Assembly: GCF_001761465.1 (NCBI RefSeq)
Contig: NZ_CP017479.1
Coordinates: 3,348,001 to 3,412,000, forward strand
DNA: 64,000 nucleotides
DNA from: Flavobacterium gilvum
GTDB taxonomy: Bacteria > Bacteroidota > Bacteroidia > Flavobacteriales > Flavobacteriaceae
Direction of reading: 5' to 3'
Shown: piece after piece, positions 8,606 through 16,446 of the stretch
Numbering within the stretch: the first letter of the stretch is position 1
Layout of the letters: each line of letters starts with the position of its first letter
Position numbers and translations under genes: made by a program
Notes under the pieces: generated by a model
What the model was told of the DNA's origin: nothing
What the model saw: only the letters and a program-made list of their open reading frames with translations
Databases searched by the model: none

Positions 8606-9562
8606 ATGGAATTTGAATATTTACAAAAGGAAAATCAAATTTTGCTTGAAAATCTAAAAAATGAAGTCATAAGAAAAACACTTGCTTATATGGTTGATTT
8701 TAAAGAACACGAAAATCTTGTAACTGTTCAGAAACCATATTCAATCGAAATCTCCAATCCTGACATTTGTATCGCTGTTATCTTTTTTGTTGGTTTTGTA
8801 GGGGAAGAATATGAAGTTTTAAAAACCAAAAGGCATTATCATATCGTTTCTTTTCATAAAATACTGCAAACAATGCACGAATTTGAATCGATACCCATAA
8901 AATACCTCGATTATATGGCTTTGTTCTTTATGTCCTTAGGCAGAACAAATGATGAGACAATAAAAGATTTTTTACATCTTAAAAATCTATATGCACATCA
9001 AACGGTGCTTCATTTAAGAAAAGAGTATATTCTTAAAAAAGTAGTTTGGAACCATGACTTATTTTCTTTAATCTTTCACAAGCAAAAGAAAGATTTGTCC
9101 AGTAATAAGATCAAAGAAAATTTTACTTCTTCAATGGCTATAAATAGTATTATGGAAGCTGACAATGAAGAAAATTTAAAAAACATTAATTCTTCTTTCA
9201 TTCAAGAATATGTAAAAAACAAAGAACTTTTAGCAAAAAATGAACCAAAAACAGATTTAGACAAAGTCAAACCTTTGTTAGTTGGTTTTGCAATTGCATC
9301 TGGTAATAACAGAGCTAAAAAAGCTACGAAACTCACACTTTTGCCACTTCTTTTACAAAATTCTCAATTCATTCAAAACACCAAATCTATTTTGGTAATT
9401 ATTTCATCCCATACTAACGAAATCACAATAGATGAAATTGCGATTATAGTTGATTATATTCAGAAAAAAATGGGAAATACTAACATAATTTTACATGTAG
9501 CCGAAGATGAAAATCTTAGCGAAGCACTTGCTCTTACCATAGTTTTATCTAGCGATAAATAA
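8606..9562 (+). CDS. Protein with a stand-alone FtsZ C-terminal-like domain
   Basis: A 318-residue protein. Residues about 216-315 read like the C-terminal half of FtsZ. They contain a T7-loop-like DLDKVKPLL (217-225), GFAIASGNNRA (227-237; FtsZ has GxGxxxGENRA), LPLLLQNS (FtsZ SPLLE), SILVIISS (FtsZ GVLVNITGG), ITIDEIAIIV (FtsZ LTLxEVNEAAxIV) and NIILHVAEDENLSEALALTIV (FtsZ NIIFGxxxDxxLxDExxVTVI). The GTP-binding half with GGGTGTG is absent. In its place is an unrelated N-terminal domain of about 160 residues that I do not recognise, plus a charged linker. It cannot bind GTP like FtsZ but could dock on FtsZ filaments. It is the first gene of a four-gene operon, 11 bases before the next gene. 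Confidence 0.75.
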   Translation: MEFEYLQKENQILLENLKNEVIRKTLAYMVDFKEHENLVTVQKPYSIEISNPDICIAVIFFVGFVGEEYEVLKTKRHYHIVSFHKILQTMHEFESIPIKYLDYMALFFMSLGRTNDETIKDFLHLKNLYAHQTVLHLRKEYILKKVVWNHDLFSLIFHKQKKDLSSNKIKENFTSSMAINSIMEADNEENLKNINSSFIQEYVKNKELLAKNEPKTDLDKVKPLLVGFAIASGNNRAKKATKLTLLPLLLQNSQFIQNTKSILVIISSHTNEITIDEIAIIVDYIQKKMGNTNIILHVAEDENLSEALALTIVLSSDK

Positions 9563-9573
9563 AAAATTAAACA

Positions 9574-10305
9574 ATGAAAATAGAAATTAGCATCTTACAT
9601 GACCTAACGTATCAAGTGTCTTCAGATAAAATAAAATCCATTGGAAATAAAAATGCCTTGCGCCTTTTGAAAGGGATTTATACCAACAAACCTAGATTTA
9701 TAGACCGCTATCTTTCCATTTATGATAACATAGAATTACTGAAACCGATTTACAATTACTTTCTGGAAAATTATGAAAAAACAGTTCCTTTTACTTATAA
9801 AGAAGCTTTTGAAATTGAAGATGAAAATTTCAGAAGAATGGTCTTTAATGCTATTGATATTTCAGATTTGATTCAAAATTTGGGAGCCACAAGAATCAAA
9901 ACAGATGGCATAGAAGTAAACCGAAAATGTTTTGACAAGCAAGGAAATACACTTCCTAACAAAAACTACCATGCTGTTTATGAGACCTATCAAATTGACT
10001 GTTCAAGACTAGTTATAGGATCAGAGTTTGATAACCAAGAAAACTTTGCATACGCTGTAAAATGTTGGTGTACTTCTACCAATAAAGAACATTGGATTTG
10101 GATTGAAGACTCTTATAAAGATCAACCTCTGGAGGCAATTGCCAGTACTTTTCGTTTCCATGAAAATGTGATTCCACATATAAAAGAATTGAAAAGACAA
10201 GGAGATATAATGTTGGTTGAACTGAATCAAGAAATTATTCCCAAAGGAAAAATCATTCCATTAACCGCAGAACAGTATTTTAGACTTTTAACCATTGAAA
10301 CTTAA
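9574..10305 (+). CDS. Unknown protein, second gene of the FtsZ-like operon
   Basis: A 243-residue soluble protein that I do not recognise. The middle part is rich in aromatic residues (YAVKCWCTSTNKEHWIWIED near residues 155-175) and may form a compact beta domain. The C-terminus (IPKGKIIPLTAEQYFRLL) is helix-like. There is no signal peptide or membrane segment. It starts 11 bases after the FtsZ-like gene and ends 18 bases before the next, so it is part of the same transcript. No catalytic motif is visible. Confidence 0.65.
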   Translation: MKIEISILHDLTYQVSSDKIKSIGNKNALRLLKGIYTNKPRFIDRYLSIYDNIELLKPIYNYFLENYEKTVPFTYKEAFEIEDENFRRMVFNAIDISDLIQNLGATRIKTDGIEVNRKCFDKQGNTLPNKNYHAVYETYQIDCSRLVIGSEFDNQENFAYAVKCWCTSTNKEHWIWIEDSYKDQPLEAIASTFRFHENVIPHIKELKRQGDIMLVELNQEIIPKGKIIPLTAEQYFRLLTIET

Positions 10306-10323
10306 TCTTAAAACTTAATAATC

Positions 10324-10557
10324 ATGAAAAAAGAAACATTAATTCTAGAACCATCTACAAACACGCATGTTTTGGAAGCCGAAAAAATTGAAATGAAAAA
10401 ATTGAACAATGGAATCATTCAGTTAAAAATTACAGGAAATGGAATTGTTACCCATGGCGAACACGGAACCATCAAAACGGAAGCGGAATATATAATTAAA
10501 TACATTCAGCAAGAAATAAACCCAATTTCAAGAGTCATACAAAATGTCTTTGATTAA
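10324..10557 (+). CDS. Unknown 77-residue protein, third gene of the operon
   Basis: A short soluble protein beginning MKKETLILEPSTNTHVLEAE. It has alternating hydrophobic positions suggestive of beta strands (GIIQLKITGNGIVTHGEHG) and a C-terminal helix (AEYIIKYIQQEI). I do not recognise the family. The close spacing (18 bases after the upstream stop, 5 bases before the LRR gene) supports a real gene that is co-translated with its neighbours. The size and position would fit a small accessory or antidote protein, but that is speculation. Confidence 0.6.
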   Translation: MKKETLILEPSTNTHVLEAEKIEMKKLNNGIIQLKITGNGIVTHGEHGTIKTEAEYIIKYIQQEINPISRVIQNVFD

Positions 10558-10562
10558 TAATT

Positions 10563-11825
10563 ATGGAAGAAGGATATTTTATTTCGAATAATAAGAAAAT
10601 TATATTGGCTCCGAATTTAGAAAAATTAGATCTAAGTATTGACCAATCAAATATTATAACGGCCATAAAATGCAATAGCAATTTAAAAAAATTAAAACTG
10701 AGTAATGGACATTTGAACCAATTAAGTAATATTGATATTGAATTGAATGAAAATTTGAAGTCTTTATCATTGTTAAGAATTGATATTCAGTCTTTAAATC
10801 TCAACGAAAAATTAGAAGAATTAGAATGTTATATTATTGAGGGTTCTACTTTGAAATTGAATGAAAACATCAAGAAATTCAACTGTATTAGTTGTCATTT
10901 TAGCAAGCTGGAGTTAAATGAAAATTTAGAAGAATTGAAAATTAATAATACTAAAATTTCAGGTTTAAAGCTTAATAAAAATCTTAAAAAACTTAATTGT
11001 AGTGATACCAATTTACGTAAACTAGAGTTAAACGAAAAATTAGAAGAATTAGAATGTGATTTTACTAAAATTTCAAGTTTAAAACTCAACACAAACCTAA
11101 AAAAACTCAAATGTCATGATAGTAAATTAAGAAAACTGGAGTTAAACGAAAATTTAGAGGAATTGGATTGTTCTCATAATATGATTTCAAGTTTAAAACT
11201 CAATAATAATTTAAAAAAGCTCAATTGTGAAATTAACAAAATAAAAGAGCTAGAACTCAACGAGAATTTAGAGGAATTAAATTGTTTTGATAATAATATT
11301 TCAAATTTAAGACTCAATAATAATTTAAAAAAGCTTGATTGTGGATTTAATAAAATAAGAGATCTTGATATGAACGAAAATTTAAAGGAATTAGATTGTT
11401 CTGTTAATGCGATTTCAAATTTAAAACTCAGTAAAAATCTGAAAAGACTCCATTGTGGAGTTAACAATTTAAGAGAGCTAGAACTCAACGAGAATTTAGA
11501 GGAATTAAATTGTTTTGATAATAATATTTCAAGTTTAAAACTCAATAAAAATTTAAAAAAACTTATCTGTTTTGGCAATAATTTAAGTAAAATGGAATTA
11601 ACTGAAAATTTAAAAATCCTTGATGTAGCATTTAATGACTTAAAAACAATAACCTTAAATGAGAAACTAGAAGAACTAAATGTATCTGATAATAAAATAG
11701 AAAAAATAGTTATAAATAAAAAACTAAAACTTTTGAAAATTTCAAATAGAAAGAATAAAAACATTCAATTTGATAATTCAGTTAACAATACCGAAGTACA
11801 AATCGAGTATTCTATTTTGGGCTAA
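10563..11825 (+). CDS. Cytosolic leucine-rich-repeat protein
   Basis: A 420-residue protein made almost wholly of 19-residue leucine-rich repeats of the form LxLNxNLxxLxCxxNxIxx. There is no signal peptide, so it should stay in the cytosol and bind a protein partner on its concave face. Successive repeats alternate between an acidic type (LELNENLEEL) and a basic type (LKLNxNLKKL), giving a 38-residue super-repeat. A 59-base segment is repeated exactly at 11246-11304 and 11474-11532, 228 bases apart, which is exactly four repeat units. It is the last gene of the FtsZ-like operon, five bases after the 77-residue gene. Confidence 0.85.
   Translation: MEEGYFISNNKKIILAPNLEKLDLSIDQSNIITAIKCNSNLKKLKLSNGHLNQLSNIDIELNENLKSLSLLRIDIQSLNLNEKLEELECYIIEGSTLKLNENIKKFNCISCHFSKLELNENLEELKINNTKISGLKLNKNLKKLNCSDTNLRKLELNEKLEELECDFTKISSLKLNTNLKKLKCHDSKLRKLELNENLEELDCSHNMISSLKLNNNLKKLNCEINKIKELELNENLEELNCFDNNISNLRLNNNLKKLDCGFNKIRDLDMNENLKELDCSVNAISNLKLSKNLKRLHCGVNNLRELELNENLEELNCFDNNISSLKLNKNLKKLICFGNNLSKMELTENLKILDVAFNDLKTITLNEKLEELNVSDNKIEKIVINKKLKLLKISNRKNKNIQFDNSVNNTEVQIEYSILG
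11246..11532 (+). repeat. Exact 59-base duplication within the LRR array
   Basis: Positions 11246-11304 and 11474-11532 are identical. The distance, 228 bases, equals four 57-base units, so the array has probably expanded or been homogenised by unequal recombination. Confidence 0.85.
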
Positions 11826-11969
11826 TTAATTTGGGATTGCGAAAATTCAAATAAAAATCTGTTTTAATAAAATATTTGTCTGTCATATTTTGTCTTAGCA
11901 GTCGAGTAATTTTGTTATCTGGCGAAGCTGAAAACCAAACTAGAGTAAGCATTATTTAAATTTACATTT
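11826..11969. other. Spacer after the LRR gene
   Basis: AT-rich spacer with no gene and no clear terminator hairpin. The wider gap before the next intact gene (11826-12369) is mostly filled by the broken Asp-box gene at 11970-12201. After that, from 12202 to 12369, only a T-run near 12258 and a possible -7 box at 12334 are seen. Confidence 0.5.
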
Positions 11970-12201
11970 ATGTCACAAATGATTAACACTGGGGATGAAT
12001 TAATTCGAATTAACCCTAAAAAAAAGTACCCAAATTGAATACTCAACAACAGCAGGAAGATCTTGGCATACCCGATATTCCAGTTCTTCTTGTGGGGACT
12101 TTTATGATTTAACAGATAATGGAAAGGAATTATTGGCAAACACTTCAAAAGGGCTTTTTTATTCTACTACCGATGGAATGAGTTGGCACAAAAGAGGCTA
12201 A
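11970..12201 (+). pseudogene. Frameshifted small Asp-box (BNR-like) protein gene
   Basis: From ATG 11970 the frame reads MSQMINTGDELIRINPKKK and stops at TGA 12036. Shifting by one base inside the run of eight A at 12018-12025 opens a frame to TAA 12199. This frame reads STQIEYSTTAGRSWHTRYSS and then a second Asp-box-like element, YSTTDGMSWHKRG. The joined product would be about 77 residues with two S/T-x-x-G-x-S-W boxes, as in BNR-type beta-propeller blades. The shift sits in a homopolymer, so it may be a real inactivation, a phase-variable tract or a sequencing error. Confidence 0.65.
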
Positions 12202-12333
12202 TAATCTATGTCGAAGTGAGATTGAAAATTGAAAAGTCAAACAGCAATCCCTAATAAGATTGTGGTTTTTTTATTTTCCAAAACGATAATAAAACAAATT
12301 TCATTCACGTCATCCTTTGGCGTTATCAAAAAA

Positions 12334-12341
12334 TATCTTTG
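12334..12341 (+). promoter_or_regulatory. Possible -7 box
   Basis: TATCTTTG fits the Bacteroidota TAnnTTTG box and lies 28 bases before the ATG at 12370. A TTG lies 14 rather than 19 bases upstream, so the call is weak. Confidence 0.35.
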
Positions 12342-12369
12342 TTTTTATTAAAATAATAACAATAACAAC

Positions 12370-12942
12370 ATGAAAATAGATAAAGAACTTGAGATAGATT
12401 TTATTAGAGCCATTCAAAAATCAAATAGTGAAAGGACATATAGAGAAGGAGGAAGAATCCATAAAAGATGCAAAAATATAGAAAGTCAGTTTAGATTTAC
12501 TCCAAAAGTAAATGAGAAAATAGTACTACTAAATGAAAAGCTTAAACAAGAAGAAAAGCGAGTTTTTTATCAATATAGATTAATTGAAAAGCAAAGTAAT
12601 TTGATGGTTGTTAATAAAGAGATTGATGATTTTAATATTACTGTTGTTTTGAGTTATTGGAACGAGAAACATTACAAAAAATATGAACCTTCAATTGAAG
12701 GAAATCCTTTTTTTGAAACTGTAAACAACTTTATGGATATGCAAAGAGGTGAGATAGAATACAATCAAGAACCTCATAATGAACATCATGATAAAGCTCC
12801 TTTTCCAGAAATCAATCATTGTTATTCTTTTCATAATTTATATGATCATTGTCATGAATTAACTTGGTTTGATATTTATAATATCGACGAAGTTTGGATG
12901 GAGATCAAAGTGGATTATCAGTTTTTTAGAAAAATAAAATAA
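12370..12942 (+). CDS. Unknown 190-residue protein
   Basis: I do not recognise this protein. The N-terminal half is charged and helical. The C-terminal half is rich in histidine, tyrosine and tryptophan, with EPHNEHHDKAPFPEINHCYS near residues 137-157 and a hydrophobic WFDIYNIDEVWMEIKVDY end. The His/Cys cluster might bind a metal, but no catalytic family is evident. It is soluble and has no signal peptide. It stands alone on the plus strand with a possible promoter box at 12334, in the orphan-cargo part of the island. Confidence 0.6.
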   Translation: MKIDKELEIDFIRAIQKSNSERTYREGGRIHKRCKNIESQFRFTPKVNEKIVLLNEKLKQEEKRVFYQYRLIEKQSNLMVVNKEIDDFNITVVLSYWNEKHYKKYEPSIEGNPFFETVNNFMDMQRGEIEYNQEPHNEHHDKAPFPEINHCYSFHNLYDHCHELTWFDIYNIDEVWMEIKVDYQFFRKIK

Positions 12943-13045
12943 TTAAAAAAATCTTAGACACATTGTGGAATTTGTCCATCATTAAAACAGCAGTACTATT
13001 GTATTTAATTTTTATGAAGCTTTTTTTATTTCAACCTATAGTTTT

Positions 13046-13609
13046 ATGCATAACCTTAAAATTAATCATCATGGGGAAAGTTGGACACTGAAAAAATTTG
13101 AGTGCAGTGAGGCAGATTTAAACGAGTGCTTAAAAGTAGCAACTAGAATGAAAGTTCCATTAGCAGAAGCCTTATTGGATCCATTTTTCTATTATAATCT
13201 TAAAATAAATTCCATTCCATCAGTTGAGCATTTACCGGGCAGTAAAATTACGGGCTTATTAAACTCTCCAAAAAACCAAATCGAAATATTAATAGATGGC
13301 AAAAAAATCAAAAAGCTATATATTAAAGATTTACAACAAGAACTTTTGCTTTTTCCATTGTACAATATCCATAAAACTGAGATTATTAAAGATTGCAGTC
13401 CTGGAATATATGTAGAACAAAAAGCAATTGGATTTATTTCCAGCTATGAAATAAAATTGGACAGCTTTGATATTGAGCATTTGCAATTCAATTTGTTGCA
13501 ATTCAACGATAAACTATTATTGCAACAACCAAGTTATCAAAATAAAAATTTCCGATTTAGAAAAAAGGAAACATTGCTTATTTACCAGAATAGTTTTGAA
13601 GTTTTGTAA
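13046..13609 (+). CDS. Unknown 187-residue protein
   Basis: A soluble protein that begins MHNLKINHHGESWTLKKFEC. It is not recognised. There is no membrane segment or known motif. Hydrophobic and charged stretches alternate through the C-terminal half (YIKDLQQELLLFPLYNI, IEHLQFNLLQFNDKLLLQQ). It is separated from the gene before it by 100 bases and from the gene after it by 400 bases, so it is a single-gene cassette. Its reality rests on its long open frame and the consistent strand of the cargo genes. Confidence 0.6.
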   Translation: MHNLKINHHGESWTLKKFECSEADLNECLKVATRMKVPLAEALLDPFFYYNLKINSIPSVEHLPGSKITGLLNSPKNQIEILIDGKKIKKLYIKDLQQELLLFPLYNIHKTEIIKDCSPGIYVEQKAIGFISSYEIKLDSFDIEHLQFNLLQFNDKLLLQQPSYQNKNFRFRKKETLLIYQNSFEVL

Positions 13610-14009
13610 AACAAAATAACAACAGGACTTAGCTACTACAACGGATTTTTGGAATTGGCTTTATGTAAAATTAGTTTGTGTTTGAGATGATTTGGTAAAT
13701 CCAAAGAAAGGACTTAATTTAGTTCCAAACCCGCTGTAAAGGCGGGACGTTACCTGCTATGTTAAAAGGACGTAACTGTTAAAAACAACGACACAGTTTG
13801 GCTTGTTGACATTTTAACTTTGCAGAAACGGGAAAACCGAAAACAGTATGCATAAACAAAAAAGATACGGCTAATTTTTATTGCAAATGATGTGGAATAA
13901 AACATTCAAGTGTTTTCAAGTTTAACTTCAAATTCTTATTCAAAAAGTCCAACAAAAAAATGATCAACTGTATTGTAAAAAAACATAATATTACTAAAAA
14001 CAAAATTGA
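13610..14009. other. Intergenic region with cassette-like repeats
   Basis: No gene is seen. The stretch holds a short hairpin CCCGC (13730-13734) / GCGGG (13742-13746) within the string CCCGCTGTA, which recurs at 15780. It also holds a degenerate relative of the hairpin terminators at about 13786-13826: AACGACACAGTTTGGC, then TTTTAACTTTGCAGAAAC. The latter half matches the sequence after the 8544 hairpin. TAACTTTG at 13815-13822 fits a -7 promoter box. Confidence 0.5.
13815..13822 (+). promoter_or_regulatory. Possible -7 box before the third DUF262 gene
   Basis: TAACTTTG matches TAnnTTTG. It lies 188 bases before the ATG at 14010 and is followed by GCAGAAAC, the same string that follows the -7 box of the FtsZ-like operon. 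No TTG is found at 19 bases upstream. Confidence 0.35.
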
Positions 14010-15668
14010 ATGGAAATCGAATCACAAATTGAATACAAAACTGCAGAAAATATAAAATCACTTTTTGAAGCGTCTGAAAATATTAGAATTCCGGCTTATC
14101 AAAGAGCATATAGTTGGGAAAGCAAACAATGTTCGCAATTTCTTGAAGACCTTTTAGAACAAAAAAGTAAACGATATTATTTAGGTAATTTTCTATTTGA
14201 AAAAGATGGCGAAACACTTTTCATTATTGATGGGCAACAACGCTTAACAACAACAATTTTATTTCTTTCTGCAATTGCAAAAAATCAAGAAAAACACGGA
14301 ATAAATATTGACGGAATAAAAGAAACATATTTAACTGATATTTTCAGAACAATTGAAGACGACCAAATCATTTTCAAAAAAGTAAGCCAAAAGCATTTAG
14401 TTTCTGCAATTGACGATACTGAAACAATTTCTCAAAAAAGAATTATTGATGCCTTTAATTTTTTTGAAACCGAATTAACAAAACTTGACAGCGACAGCTT
14501 GTATTTAGTTCAACAGACTTTAGAAAATGCAGTCATAAGTACTTTCTACATAACAAACAAAATAGAAGCTATACAAGTTTTTGAATACCAAAACAACCGA
14601 GGAAAAGAATTATCAAGATTTGAGGTTATCAAAGCTTATTTGATGCACCAAATTCATATACATAGTACAAATGACGTACAAGCAAATAATGATATTGCCG
14701 ACATTCAAAGAGAAATTTCTCAAACGTATCGTCACATTGAAGCTGTTGAAAGTTATTTCACAGAAAGCGAACTTTTAGACAACTATTGCAATTTGTTCTT
14801 TAACATGAACGGTAACATTGAAGCAATTAAAGATAAACTAAACCAAGAAGGAAATAAAATCAAATGGATAAAATCATTCTTTGAAAATTTTGTAGAATTA
14901 ACACATAGTGCGAAAAGCATTGTTAGTAATAAAAACATTTCTGAAATTACAAACTTGTTTTTTGTTGGCAACGAAGCAAATTGGAAATTGGTTTTACTTA
15001 CATTATTCAACAAAGGAGAAGTTTCAGGCGATACGTTCAAGCGAATTTTAAAACTACTTGAAATTCTTTGTTTCAAATTAAAATTGGGCGACTATCGAAC
15101 AGATTATTTACCACATTATGCTAATCGTTATTTTAACCCAACTGACATTTACAATCTTGACAGCTTATATCAAGACATCAAGAACGTAACAGAAACAGGT
15201 TTTAAGTGGTATTGGAATGATGGAGACAGATTCAAAAATATAATTATCAATTATTTTGACAATGAAAAATGGCATTATGATCGTAATACAATTCGCTTTG
15301 TATTATGGCAATATGAAAATCATTTAAGACAAATAAACCGTTCAGGTGCGTTGTTAGACAAAGAACTTTACAACAAATACACAATTGAACACATTAAACC
15401 GCAAAATCCAACTGACGAAGTATATAGTGAAGATTTTAAAAAGAATTTTCTACAGCTTGCAGGTAATTTAGCTTTATTAACACAAAGTCAAAACAGTAAA
15501 TTTGGTAATAAATCTTTTGAAAAGAAAAGCGAACTTTTCCAAGATACTGCTCTATCGAGCTATACAGAAATTAGAGAAAAAACTGTTTGGACTGAAATAG
15601 AAATAGCTGACAGACATCAACGAATTTCTGACTTTGCTAAAAAATATTTTGACACAACAAACTTGTAA
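14010..15668 (+). CDS. Second DUF262-DUF1524 protein (GmrSD-like)
   Basis: A 552-residue single-gene version of the GmrSD arrangement. DUF262 occupies roughly residues 10-230 with IPAYQRAYSWE near 32 and DGQQRLTT at 74-81, followed by EYQNNRGKELSRFEVIKAY. DUF1524 occupies the last 150 residues with YTIEHIKPQN, H461 as the likely HNH histidine, and GNLALLTQSQNSKFGNKSF. This predicts an NTP-regulated DNA endonuclease, as in type IV restriction. It is well diverged from the pair at 2944-6892. It stands alone, flanked by the two CCCGCTGTA-containing spacers, so it is probably an independent defence cassette. Confidence 0.86.
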   Translation: MEIESQIEYKTAENIKSLFEASENIRIPAYQRAYSWESKQCSQFLEDLLEQKSKRYYLGNFLFEKDGETLFIIDGQQRLTTTILFLSAIAKNQEKHGINIDGIKETYLTDIFRTIEDDQIIFKKVSQKHLVSAIDDTETISQKRIIDAFNFFETELTKLDSDSLYLVQQTLENAVISTFYITNKIEAIQVFEYQNNRGKELSRFEVIKAYLMHQIHIHSTNDVQANNDIADIQREISQTYRHIEAVESYFTESELLDNYCNLFFNMNGNIEAIKDKLNQEGNKIKWIKSFFENFVELTHSAKSIVSNKNISEITNLFFVGNEANWKLVLLTLFNKGEVSGDTFKRILKLLEILCFKLKLGDYRTDYLPHYANRYFNPTDIYNLDSLYQDIKNVTETGFKWYWNDGDRFKNIIINYFDNEKWHYDRNTIRFVLWQYENHLRQINRSGALLDKELYNKYTIEHIKPQNPTDEVYSEDFKKNFLQLAGNLALLTQSQNSKFGNKSFEKKSELFQDTALSSYTEIREKTVWTEIEIADRHQRISDFAKKYFDTTNL

Positions 15669-16218
15669 ACTGAAGAAACACAGATTGTAACATAGATATT
15701 AGAACGGATTTGGGTAATAGGCTTAATGGAAAGTTGGTTTTGTATTTGGAAAATTATGCTAATCCAAAATAGTCGAAGACCCGCTGTAGTGGACGGGATT
15801 TAATGTGTTTTCTATAGATATCATTCTGATCTGGTTTACAATTATTACGATAAGCTTTTTCGTTAATATAAAAAAAGTTTAGAGGTGTAAAGTTATTTAC
15901 TTGTTATGTTTACTATTTTTTATAAGGGTTTCTAATGGAAAAATATTTCAATTTTGCCTTACAGAATATCTTTGACTGCTTAATTTTGATGTTATTTTTA
16001 ACAAAAGCCTTTGAGATCCTGAACTAGCAATAAGAAAACATCTTTACACCTCTAAAAAAGTTTTCCGAATTTCAAGCGGTACTGTATCAAAATTAAACTA
16101 CACTCAAATAGGAATACAGTTCAATTTAAAATCCAACAACTTTTGTTTAATTTTCATTGTGTTAAAAATAACCAGCTTAAATTCAATACGATTAAATTCA
16201 TTTAGGATGTTTATTAGA
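15669..16218. other. Intergenic region between cargo and replication module
   Basis: No gene is recognised in 550 bases. The region contains a second CCCGCTGTA element with CCCG/CGGG arms (15780-15797). It also contains a widely spaced perfect inverted repeat, TTTAGAGGTGTAAAG (15878-15892) and CTTTACACCTCTAAA (16042-16056), which encloses 149 AT-rich bases. Confidence 0.5.
15878..16056. repeat. 15-base inverted repeat pair around a 149-base spacer
   Basis: TTTAGAGGTGTAAAG at 15878-15892 is the perfect reverse complement of CTTTACACCTCTAAA at 16042-16056. It may mark the edge of a small inserted element or a pair of binding sites; the enclosed sequence has no open frame of note. Confidence 0.7.
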
Positions 16219-16446
16219 TTATTCCTTGAAAATTTCTCTCAAGTCATAATTTAATGCATAAAATATTTCGAATACAGTATTTATGGAATAATTTTTTGTT
16301 TTTCCTTTTTCTATATTTCCTATACGTGTTGCCGAGCATTTGTTTTTATACACTTTTATAGATAATGCAGTTAAGCTTAACTTTTGTTTTTTACGCTCGT
16401 TGTAAATGAATTTACCGATAGCTTCTTGAATAGTTTCTTTTTTCAT
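16219..16446 (-). CDS. XRE-family regulator of the integrative element
   Basis: A 75-residue single-domain helix-turn-helix protein. It contains IYNERKKQKLSLTALSIKVY followed by RIGNIEKGKTKNYSINTVF, the turn and recognition helix of the Cro/C1 family. It is on the minus strand like the primase, excisionase and integrase genes. It lies 437 bases beyond the primase stop, with the repeat-rich origin between them. A role in controlling replication or excision of the element is likely from position. Confidence 0.82.
   Translation of the reverse strand: MKKETIQEAIGKFIYNERKKQKLSLTALSIKVYKNKCSATRIGNIEKGKTKNYSINTVFEIFYALNYDLREIFKE

Noticed and set aside
11174..11764. Long open frame on the minus strand within the LRR gene
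   Set aside because: It is the complement of the repetitive LRR coding sequence and is serine/phenylalanine-rich as such shadows are.
12018..12025. Programmed -1 frameshift in the Asp-box gene
   Set aside because: The downstream frame needs a +1 (or -2) change, not the common -1 slip, so decay, phase variation or read error is more likely.
13730..13826. Integron attC site
   Set aside because: GC-rich arms and CGTTA strings are suggestive, but a proper GTTRRRY core pair and an integron integrase are not seen.
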